Source of the DNA: Parachlamydiaceae bacterium
GTDB taxonomy: Bacteria; Chlamydiota; Chlamydiia; Chlamydiales; Parachlamydiaceae
Assembly (NCBI GenBank): GCA_013815395.1
Contig: JACDGH010000097.1
Location: 1 to 8,871, forward strand
Direction: 5' to 3'
Length of the DNA stretch: 8,871 nucleotides
Both the position numbers and the translations under genes were made by a program. The notes under the pieces were generated by a model. That model was not told the DNA's origin. It saw nothing but the letters and a program-made list of their open reading frames with translations, and made no database searches. Position 1 is the stretch's first letter. Each line of letters begins with the position of its first letter. Shown one piece after another: positions 1 through 5,421 of the stretch.

Positions 1-1
1 A

Positions 2-238
2 CGTGCGGAAATATTGACAATGCTCGGTTACGATGTGCAGGTGCTCGAATTTATTGATCTTGAGCATACGCCAAAAAACATTTTAATTCGTGCAGTCAAA
101 AATAAGCATGCTCCCCCGAAACAAGATAAGCAAGGTGATAAAATTAAGCATGCTTATGAGCGGTATTCAAAATTCAGTCAATTACTCAGCATTAATCCAA
201 GCTTATGGCAACGCATGAAAGACTTGTGTGCTTGCTAA
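2..238 (+). CDS. C-terminal fragment of a probable SAM-dependent methyltransferase (5' end outside window)
   Basis: The reading frame is open from base 2 to the TAA ending at 238, so the gene begins upstream of the window; the TTG at 14 and ATG at 20 are internal codons, not credible starts. The visible 78 residues contain a stretch of the type GYDVQVLEFID followed by LEHTPKNILIRAV. I associate that pattern with the distal part of class I methyltransferases of the Methyltransf_32 kind, where an acidic strand end precedes a H-T-P-K-N-x-L-I-R segment. The rest is a lysine-rich linker and a short helical tail ending in Cys-Ala-Cys. The SAM-binding motif I would lie outside the window, so neither family nor substrate can be confirmed. 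From memory, a SAM-dependent methyltransferase (CT404) lies near gltT and kpsF in C. trachomatis, which fits but is not proof. That it is a real coding 3' end is fairly sure; the function is tentative. Confidence 0.5.
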   Translation, partial: RAEILTMLGYDVQVLEFIDLEHTPKNILIRAVKNKHAPPKQDKQGDKIKHAYERYSKFSQLLSINPSLWQRMKDLCAC

Positions 239-260
239 AGTGTAGATTGAAAAAGCATCG

Positions 261-312
261 GGGACTTAGGCTAAAGGAGGCCCTGGAAGGGCAACTGCAG
301 GCCTTAAGTTCC
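261..312. terminator. Long imperfect hairpin between convergent genes, possible bidirectional terminator
   Basis: GGGACTTAGGC (261-271) pairs with GCCTTAAGTTCC (301-312) with one G-U pair and one bulge. Inside it a second perfect stem, GCCCT/AGGGC (280-284 and 288-292), closes on a three-base loop. It lies exactly in the gap between a + strand stop (238) and a - strand stop (330). Read on the minus strand the stem is followed within a few bases by a run of five T (complement of 250-254), so it fits best as the end of the LOG-family transcript. On the + strand no T-run follows, so termination there would be weak. Confidence 0.45.
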
Positions 313-329
313 ACTAAAATTATTCATTC

Positions 330-1358
330 TTAAAAGTCGTTGATTTCATCAATCATGATTCGCAATAAACCAAAATCCTTTCGGGTGTGGTGAAAGACGA
401 TGCGAGAAAGCTCTTGATGTTCGGTTTCTTCAGGCAGACTTTCCGAAGCCGCTATCGCTCCGCTGGCTATCAAGCGGTTATATTTAAGATTGAGCGTGTC
501 AATTTGTTTTTGCGATAAAGGGCTTAACAGGCGAATGACAAGTAAATCCTTAACATAGCGGCTTGAGTGATATCTAGAATAAAATTTAAGGATATGCTCC
601 ACTGCCTCTTCATTTGTGGCAGCGTGATGAAAGAATCTCGTATCTTCAGGGCTAATCCATCCATTATTAAGCAAATTAGTGCTTAAATATTGTCGCCAAG
701 CTTGCCAATATGTTCCATCCGCACCTTCAAGCAATACAATTGGGATGATATTGGATTTGCCGGTTTGAATAAGCGTTAATACTTCAAAAAGTTCGTCCAT
801 AGTCCCTACGCCACCGGGAAAGGCTGCCATGGCATTAGAATGGCTCATGAACATGAGTTTTCGAGTGAAGAAGTAGCGAAAGATCATGAGTTTAGGATCC
901 CCTTCGATGACTGTATTGGAAGCCACTTCAAAAGGCAGGCGTATTGATAGTCCAAAGGTGGATTCAATCTTTGGCCCTTCTAGTCCAGCTTTCATAATGC
1001 CATTGGCGGCACCAGTCATGCACATCCAACCACGGGCAGCCATAGCTCTGCTAAAATTGAGGGCCGCAAGATAATCGGGATGGGTTTCAGGTGTGCGAGC
1101 TGAGCCGAAAATGCTGATGCATGGTTTATCCTTAAAACGATTAAAAATATCGTAAGCATAGCGCATCTCTTTCATGGCGCGGGTGATTACTTTAAGCTGG
1201 CCAGTATCGTGACCTTCTGCAAGTAGCCTTAAGCCTGTCTGAAAGATTTGAGTGACTAATTGTCCCTCGAGTGAGGCAGGATCAGCTCCGGCGGCTTCAA
1301 TTAATTGGTTAATTAATGCAACGGGCTTGGGGCCGTAGATATCGATATTGTTATTCAT
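330..1358 (-). CDS. LOG-family (TIGR00730-like) Rossmann-fold nucleotide-binding protein
   Basis: 342 residues, using the ATG at 1358. The core is a LOG ("lysine decarboxylase-like") fold: a strand with GSAR (residues 85-88), a TGAANGIMKAG segment (115-125) in place of the usual GGGxGIMEA, an RK pair (166-167), and the signature PGGVGTMDE (181-189), followed by FEVLTLIQTGK. The catalytic-type Arg (166) and Glu (189) of LOG phosphoribohydrolases are both present. Characterised family members release the base from nucleoside 5'-monophosphates; the substrate here is unknown. A helical region of about 75 residues precedes the core and a tail of about 80 residues (from about 262, with the SRYVKDLLVIRL segment) follows, so this is a long LOG variant rather than the compact plant-type enzyme. 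The frame stays open upstream to a TTG at 1514. That extension is hydrophobic, has no family match I know and runs across the divergent promoter region, so I reject it. No strong Shine-Dalgarno site precedes 1358. Confidence 0.85.
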   Translation of the reverse strand: MNNNIDIYGPKPVALINQLIEAAGADPASLEGQLVTQIFQTGLRLLAEGHDTGQLKVITRAMKEMRYAYDIFNRFKDKPCISIFGSARTPETHPDYLAALNFSRAMAARGWMCMTGAANGIMKAGLEGPKIESTFGLSIRLPFEVASNTVIEGDPKLMIFRYFFTRKLMFMSHSNAMAAFPGGVGTMDELFEVLTLIQTGKSNIIPIVLLEGADGTYWQAWRQYLSTNLLNNGWISPEDTRFFHHAATNEEAVEHILKFYSRYHSSRYVKDLLVIRLLSPLSQKQIDTLNLKYNRLIASGAIAASESLPEETEHQELSRIVFHHTRKDFGLLRIMIDEINDF

Positions 1359-1396
1359 AAAATGACTTTTCGTGTTTTGTTGACTGCTAACGAGAC

Positions 1397-1424
1397 TATA
1401 TATATAGATAAGAGAATTAAACAA
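1397..1424 (-). promoter_or_regulatory. Candidate promoter for the LOG-family gene
   Basis: On the minus strand TTGTTT (complement of 1419-1424) is followed after 16 bases by TATATA (complement of 1397-1402), giving a predicted transcript start near 1390 and a leader of about 30 nt before the ATG at 1358. The -10 lies in a perfect 12-base palindrome, CTATATATATAG (1396-1407), which could also simply be low-complexity AT sequence. The 171-base divergent spacer (1359-1529) shows no equally good promoter for the rightward gene. Confidence 0.4.
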
Positions 1425-1529
1425 TAAGAAAGAAAATACTCCTAAACGAATTTGAAAATCTGGATATTTCTCTTTGCCAAAAAGCCGATTTTGGAATGCG
1501 TTTAGGTATACCAAAAGGGGTAGCTGAGA

Positions 1530-2075
1530 ATGTATAATTGGATAGTTATTGCCTTTTTTTTAGCATTAATTTTATTTATTTTAGTTTCGATAATTCTATG
1601 GTCACTGCGCAATGGAATATCGCCTATGCCCACATCGCATAAGGCTAAGTGCTGCCTATTATCTGTCTTGCCAAAAATGGTAAATGGAAAGGTCTACGAA
1701 TTGGGATCGGGGTGGGGAACGCTGCTATTTCCTATAGCCAGGCATTATCCTGGACGACAAATTGTGGGGTATGAAACCTCGCTCTTGCCCTATTGGTTTT
1801 CAAGAATGCGTCGTAAATTGGGCGGTTATCCTAATGTAGAAATCCTTCGCAAGGATTTCTTTGAGGTAGCGATGGGCGATGCCGGCTTAGTAGTATGCTA
1901 TCTTTATCCTGGAGCCATGCGACGACTTAAAGATAAATTAAGAGTTGAATTGCCCCCTGATGCCTGGGTAGTGAGCAACACATTTTCAGTTCCTGGATGG
2001 CCGGCAAGCAGGGTATGCGAAGTTGGGGACATCTATTATTCTAAAGTTTATGTATATCGATTAAATTCTTTGTAG
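1530..2075 (+). CDS. Membrane-anchored class I SAM-dependent methyltransferase, FAM173-like
   Basis: 181 residues. Residues 4-25 form one strongly hydrophobic segment with no cleavage motif, so I read it as a signal anchor holding a cytoplasmic domain at the inner membrane. SAM-binding motif I is VYELGSGWG (55-63), and the acidic end of strand 2 is E82 in GYE. Further on come KDFFEV (108-113), a hydrophobic strand LVVCYLYPGAM (120-130), and KLRVELPPDAWVV (136-148) followed by SVPGW (153-157). The order of these blocks, and the single N-terminal membrane segment, recall the FAM173 lysine methyltransferases of mitochondria (ATPSCKMT, which modifies the ATP synthase c subunit, and ANTKMT, which modifies the adenine nucleotide carrier). 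The protein substrate here is unknown. A weak AAGGGG Shine-Dalgarno sequence (1515-1520) lies 9 bases before the ATG. The gene is divergent from the LOG gene and monocistronic by position. Methyltransferase identity is firm; the FAM173 relation is from memory of the family pattern. Confidence 0.8.
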   Translation: MYNWIVIAFFLALILFILVSIILWSLRNGISPMPTSHKAKCCLLSVLPKMVNGKVYELGSGWGTLLFPIARHYPGRQIVGYETSLLPYWFSRMRRKLGGYPNVEILRKDFFEVAMGDAGLVVCYLYPGAMRRLKDKLRVELPPDAWVVSNTFSVPGWPASRVCEVGDIYYSKVYVYRLNSL

Positions 2076-2115
2076 CGAAACTTGTATTTTAGCTTAGAGT
2101 GTTTTGGCTGAATTA

Positions 2116-2140
2116 AAGTGCTCGGAAGATCCGAGCACTT
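2116..2140. terminator. Perfect 10-bp inverted repeat, likely terminator after the FAM173-like gene
   Basis: AAGTGCTCGG (2116-2125) and CCGAGCACTT (2131-2140) are perfect complements around a five-base loop AAGAT, 40 bases after the stop at 2075. This would be a stable RNA hairpin. The usual T-run is missing on the + strand (CAGGGAG follows), so it may act as a factor-assisted terminator or as a 3'-end stabiliser. A second possible stem, CTTCGC (2148-2153) with GCGAAG (2172-2177), follows at once. Confidence 0.5.
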
Positions 2141-2179
2141 CAGGGAGCTTCGCTCATCAAAACAGTGCCTGGCGAAGAA

Positions 2180-2217
2180 TTGCTAAAGTTGATATTGTAG
2201 ATTTTATATGATATTTA
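2180..2217 (+). promoter_or_regulatory. Candidate promoter for the deacylase-hemF pair
   Basis: Two overlapping weak choices exist: TTGCTA (2180-2185) with TTTATA (2203-2208), or TTGATA (2189-2194) with TATTTA (2212-2217). Both have 17-base spacers. They lie downstream of the hairpin at 2116-2140 and directly before the Shine-Dalgarno site AAAGAGG (2224-2230) that sets the ATG at 2236. The first choice leaves the more reasonable leader length. The matches are modest. Confidence 0.3.
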
Positions 2218-2235
2218 GCTATTAAAGAGGTTTTT

Positions 2236-2769
2236 ATGGGCTTGTCAATGAAAGTGAAAGATTATCTAGAAAGTAAACAAGTCAGCTACCAGCTACTTGA
2301 ACACGAACCCGCCTTTACTGCTCAGGAAATTGCCGACGCGCAGCATTTGCCAGGTCGCATTGTGATTAAAACTGTAATCGTCTGCGCTGATGGACAGTTT
2401 GTAATGTGTGTATTGCCTGCAGTGCACCGCATCGATTTTGGCAAACTAAAAGACATTCTTGGAGTTAGTGACGTCCATTTGGCAGAAGAATCCGAAGTGT
2501 CGGCCCTTTTCACAGATTGTGAAGTAGGCGCTGAGCCTCCTTTCGGTGAAGCTTATGGTTTAAAAGTCTATGCTGATAAGATTCTGGAAGAAAATGAAGA
2601 AATCGCGTTTAATGCAGGCACACATACCGATATGCTTCGCATCAAATACAGGGATTTTGTGCGTTTGGTGCAGCCTATTGTGGCTAACTTTGGCGTGCAT
2701 GTAGCACGTACTGAAGAAGAAAACTGGCGCGAAGCGGGTGGGGAAGAAGAGGACAATGCAAAGACGTGA
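2236..2769 (+). CDS. YbaK/EbsC-family aminoacyl-tRNA deacylase (trans-editing type)
   Basis: 177 residues. This family hydrolyses misacylated tRNA in trans in the cytoplasm, typically tRNA-Pro or tRNA-Cys mischarged by another amino acid. Visible features are an N-terminal helix ending in HEPAFTAQEIA (23-33), the catalytic-type lysine K45 in IVIKTVIV (42-49), the segment DCEVGAEPPFG (94-104) with GLKVYAD (108-114), and FNAGTH (125-130). K45 and H130 correspond in position to the Lys and His I recall from ProXp-ala, though Thr follows the Lys where that enzyme has Asn. Which amino acid is removed cannot be read from the sequence. The last 20 or so residues form an acidic, probably disordered tail (rich in Glu, about 158-174) beyond the domain end near residue 155. 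The tail's coding sequence overlaps the start of hemF by 14 nt. AAAGAGG five bases upstream supports the ATG at 2236; an in-frame ATG at 2248 is an alternative. Confidence 0.85.
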   Translation: MGLSMKVKDYLESKQVSYQLLEHEPAFTAQEIADAQHLPGRIVIKTVIVCADGQFVMCVLPAVHRIDFGKLKDILGVSDVHLAEESEVSALFTDCEVGAEPPFGEAYGLKVYADKILEENEEIAFNAGTHTDMLRIKYRDFVRLVQPIVANFGVHVARTEEENWREAGGEEEDNAKT

Positions 2770-3544
2770 ATCTGTAATATCATTTTTAAAAACTTTGCGT
2801 AATAAGATAATCTCCCATTTTGAAGAAATGGAGACCACCTCTCGATTTGAAAGAAAGCATTGGGAACATCATTCTGGGGGTGGGGGTGAAATTTCCATCC
2901 TGCGCGGAGAAGTATTCGAAAAAGCCGCTGTCAATTGGTCGGGAGTGTCCGGAGATGAGTTTCCAACTAAAGATGGGAGCGGGCCATTTTTTGCCACAGG
3001 GATCAGTCTTATCACACATATGTGGAATCCTCATGCACCAACAGTGCACATGAATATTCGATATATCGAAACTCAAGAGAAAGTTTGGTTTGGCGGAGGA
3101 TATGATCTCACACCAATGGGTTTTCCCTATCTTGAGGACACCGAGCATTTTCACAGCGTGGCAAAAAAAACACTCGATCCGCATGGAGAACACCTCTATA
3201 ACGAATTTTCCAAAAATGCACGCGAGTATTTTTATATTCCCCATTGGAAAAAGGAAAGGGGAGTGGGCGGCATTTTCTTCGATCATTATAATACAGGTGA
3301 TTTTGAACGCGATGTCGCCCTTTGGGAAAATGTAGGAAATCTTTTTTTAGAATCAATTCTTCCTATTTATCTGCGGCGCAAGAATCAACCTTATTCGGAA
3401 AGCGAAAAAGAATTTCAACAAAAAATGCGCGCGCATTATGTCGAATTCAATCTTTTATATGATAGAGGCACCCGTTTTGGATTTCAATCTGGAGGCAATC
3501 CAGAGGCTATTTTATGCTCTCTTCCGCCGCAGGCTAGATGGTAA
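2756..3544 (+). CDS. hemF: Oxygen-dependent coproporphyrinogen III oxidase, C-terminally short
   Basis: HemF oxidatively decarboxylates two propionates of coproporphyrinogen III to give protoporphyrinogen IX in the cytoplasm, using O2. The 262 residues follow the family from end to end of the core: SGGGGEISIL (40-49), VFEKAAVNWS (53-62), THMWNPHAPTVHMN (87-100), WFGGGYDLTP (111-120), GVGGIFFDHYN (169-179), and HYVEFNLLYDRGTRFGFQSGG (227-247). Histidines at 88, 98, 133 and 163 match the four conserved His of E. coli HemF. The ATG at 2756 is preferred because the family starts with a similar short helix and AGAGG lies just upstream; a GTG at 2738 is possible. The frame stops straight after SLPPQARW, where family members normally continue about 25-28 residues (W-x-Y ... 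GS-x-EA ... RDW). Translating beyond the stop in all three forward frames shows no trace of that tail. It overlaps the deacylase gene by 14 nt, so the two are probably cotranscribed. Confidence 0.9.
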   Translation: MQRRESVISFLKTLRNKIISHFEEMETTSRFERKHWEHHSGGGGEISILRGEVFEKAAVNWSGVSGDEFPTKDGSGPFFATGISLITHMWNPHAPTVHMNIRYIETQEKVWFGGGYDLTPMGFPYLEDTEHFHSVAKKTLDPHGEHLYNEFSKNAREYFYIPHWKKERGVGGIFFDHYNTGDFERDVALWENVGNLFLESILPIYLRRKNQPYSESEKEFQQKMRAHYVEFNLLYDRGTRFGFQSGGNPEAILCSLPPQARW

Positions 3545-3609
3545 CTGTTTAACCCATTTTTTTCCTGAACTTAATTCTGGGTTCTTATGGTAAGTCTAAG
3601 AAAATGTAG

Positions 3610-3638
3610 TTAAATATGAGGAATTAATATAATATAAT
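3610..3638 (+). promoter_or_regulatory. Promoter of the gmhA-lpxK operon
   Basis: Two overlapping perfect -10 hexamers, TATAAT at 3628-3633 and 3633-3638, lie in an AT-only stretch 32-42 bases before the gmhA ATG. TTAAAT (3610-3615) is a 3-of-6 match to the -35 box, 17 bases before the second hexamer. The spacer between hemF and gmhA is 126 bases, enough for independent transcription. A weak CAGG (3661-3664) serves as the Shine-Dalgarno site. Confidence 0.55.
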
Positions 3639-3670
3639 TAAATTAAATAAACGTTAAGTACAGGTTTAAA

Positions 3671-4279
3671 ATGAAACAAATGTTAATTAAATCAGTCACT
3701 GATGCTATAGAAGCTATTACACAGTTAAAACAGCCGCATGGCCTGCAATTTATGGAAACAGCCGCTACCATGTTGTCAAGATGCTTTCGGAAAGGACATA
3801 AAGTGATTGTAGCTGGCAATGGGGGCAGCTTATGTGATGGAGCTCATTTTGCTGAAGAGTTAACCGGAGTCTTCCGCGCAATTCGTCCCGCACTGCCCGT
3901 AATATCTTTGTCCGAACCCGGCCATATCACTTGCGTGGGCAATGATTTGGGATTCGATTCGATTTTTTCTCGCGGGGTGGAAGCTTTTGGTAAACCGGGA
4001 GATATTTTTGTGGGCTTGACCACCAGCGGCAATTCTGCCAATATCGTCAAGGCTTTCGAAACTGCGCAGGCCTTAGAATTAGGGACCATTGCTTTTTTAG
4101 GGAAAGGTGGCGGCAAGTTGAAAGGTGTGGCCGATGCAGAATTGCTCATTGAAGGCTTTAGCACTTCCGATCGGATACAAGAGGCTCACATGGCAGCTAT
4201 CCATATCATTATTGAAATGGTCGAAAATCAATTGTTCCCTCAAATAGCCCTTTTAGAAGGTTCTATAGTAAATGCTTAG
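3671..4279 (+). CDS. gmhA: Sedoheptulose 7-phosphate isomerase (phosphoheptose isomerase)
   Basis: GmhA converts sedoheptulose 7-phosphate to D-glycero-D-manno-heptose 7-phosphate, the first step to ADP-heptose for inner-core LPS; it is a cytoplasmic SIS-domain tetramer. At 202 residues it has full family length. The phosphate-binding loop GNGGSLCDGAHFAEELTG spans 49-66, LTTSGNSANIVKA spans 116-128, and DRIQEAHMAAIH spans 167-178. H59, E63, Q170 and H178 match the metal/catalytic set of E. coli GmhA (H61, E65, Q172, H180), so the enzyme looks intact and GmhA rather than a DiaA-type SIS protein. The stop codon overlaps the lpxK start by 8 nt, arguing for translational coupling. In a chlamydial setting this is notable because C. 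trachomatis LPS carries Kdo but no heptose. Confidence 0.92.
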   Translation: MKQMLIKSVTDAIEAITQLKQPHGLQFMETAATMLSRCFRKGHKVIVAGNGGSLCDGAHFAEELTGVFRAIRPALPVISLSEPGHITCVGNDLGFDSIFSRGVEAFGKPGDIFVGLTTSGNSANIVKAFETAQALELGTIAFLGKGGGKLKGVADAELLIEGFSTSDRIQEAHMAAIHIIIEMVENQLFPQIALLEGSIVNA

Positions 4280-5387
4280 ACATTTGGAAAGTTATTTTTT
4301 AGACGTGATCAAAGGCAAAAAGAACGGGTTGCTCGCTTCTCTGCTGCGTGGTGGTCTCCATGTGCTAAGTTGGCCATTTCAATTTATAGTTACCTGTCGC
4401 AATTGGATCTTTGATCGCGGCTGGGTCTGCCGATATTATCCTCCTGTGCCTGTAGTGATTAGCGTGGGAAATATTGTAGTTGGAGGAACAGGCAAGACGC
4501 CGGTAACTTTGATGCTGGCGCAAGAATTTTATAATGACTTTTCCCTAGCTGTTTTGTCACGAGGCTATCGCTCTCCAGCAGAAAAACTGTCTGATCCAAT
4601 GATGCTTAGCAAAGGGAACGGGCCCATGCAATCGGCTGCTCTTTGCGGAGATGAATCTTTTTTATTGTCCCAAAATCTTCCTAAAGCTTTTGTTATTGTG
4701 GGCAGAAATCGCCATAAAGCCTCGAATATGGCTGCTAAAGCCGGGGCTCAAGTGATTTTATTAGATGATGGGATGCAGCACCGCCGCTTGGCGCGCGATT
4801 TTGAAGTTGTGGTGATGGATGCTGGGGATCTTTATGGACAGGGCTATTTTCTTCCACGAGGATTATTGCGCGAAGGAGTCAAATCTCTTGCTCGCGCTGA
4901 TCTGATTATTATCAATCATGTGGCTGATGCAAATGCTTTTGCCGACATGAAAGTAGAAGTGCAGCGCAACAGTGCGGCCTTAGTGATTGGCACACGTATG
5001 GAAGTGGTGGATGTATTGGACTTTGAAGGCATGTTGATCTCTAATTTGCAGGGAATAAAAGTAGGCATTTTCTGCGGCATCGCGCATCCGGAATATTTCC
5101 ATAATACTGTCTCTCAGCTAGGTGCTACCATTGTCTCAACCCTATATACAGCAGATCATGATAGCTTTGAAACGGAGATGTTAAAAGCTTTTGCGAAAGA
5201 ATGTTTAGAGAAAGGCGCTGAAATGATATTATGCACAGAAAAGGATAGGGTCAAACTTGTCGATATCAAAGGCGTCGTTCTTCCTGTGGCTTGGATAAAA
5301 ATGCGCTTGAAAGTAATCGAAGGGAATAATGAGTGGCGCACATTTATTGATCGGGCTAAAGCTATATTGAAGGCGAGCGCAATTTGA
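4272..5387 (+). CDS. lpxK: Tetraacyldisaccharide 4'-kinase (lipid A 4'-kinase)
   Basis: LpxK phosphorylates the 4' position of the lipid A disaccharide precursor with ATP on the cytoplasmic face of the inner membrane (Raetz pathway). The protein has 371 residues, somewhat longer than E. coli LpxK (328). An amphipathic/hydrophobic N-terminal region with GGLHVLSWPFQFIVT (27-41) is the likely membrane contact. The P-loop is GNIVVGGTGKTP (66-77), then LSRGYRS (95-101), GDES (126-129) carrying the Asp equivalent to the proposed catalytic base, and DDGMQHRRLARD (165-176). ADHDSF (294-299) and TEKDRVKL (322-329) complete the family pattern. The usual PDHH appears here as ADHD: the first His is kept and the second is Asp. 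The ATG lies inside the gmhA 3' end (8-nt overlap), and the next gene follows after 34 nt. Confidence 0.93.
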   Translation: MLRHLESYFLDVIKGKKNGLLASLLRGGLHVLSWPFQFIVTCRNWIFDRGWVCRYYPPVPVVISVGNIVVGGTGKTPVTLMLAQEFYNDFSLAVLSRGYRSPAEKLSDPMMLSKGNGPMQSAALCGDESFLLSQNLPKAFVIVGRNRHKASNMAAKAGAQVILLDDGMQHRRLARDFEVVVMDAGDLYGQGYFLPRGLLREGVKSLARADLIIINHVADANAFADMKVEVQRNSAALVIGTRMEVVDVLDFEGMLISNLQGIKVGIFCGIAHPEYFHNTVSQLGATIVSTLYTADHDSFETEMLKAFAKECLEKGAEMILCTEKDRVKLVDIKGVVLPVAWIKMRLKVIEGNNEWRTFIDRAKAILKASAI

Positions 5388-5421
5388 GAGTCTGCATAAT
5401 TGAATCTAGAGGGAGGACTCA

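Noticed and set aside
1452..1512. Promoter for the FAM173-like gene using TTGAAA (1452-1457) or the palindrome GGTATACC (1505-1512)
   Set aside because: No -10 hexamer at workable spacing from TTGAAA, and GGTATACC lies too close to the start codon with no matching -35.
1359..1514. N-terminal extension of the LOG-family protein by 52 residues from a TTG at 1514
   Set aside because: The extension needs a TTG start, shows no family resemblance and covers the whole divergent promoter region, including the -10/-35 candidate; the ATG at 1358 fits the family.
2560..2838. Minus-strand open frames of 92 and 71 residues across the deacylase/hemF junction
   Set aside because: Antisense to two overlapping real genes, with no motif and no start signals.
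2786..3286. 166-residue open frame on the minus strand opposite hemF
   Set aside because: It lies wholly inside a well-supported gene, has no recognisable motif and no ribosome site; it mirrors the hemF codon pattern.
3551..3583. AACCCA/TGGGTT inverted repeat after hemF as a terminator
   Set aside because: Only six pairs around a 21-base loop, with the T-run inside the loop rather than after the stem.
3844..4164. 106-residue open frame on the minus strand opposite gmhA
   Set aside because: Low-complexity antisense translation inside a gene with intact catalytic motifs; no independent support.
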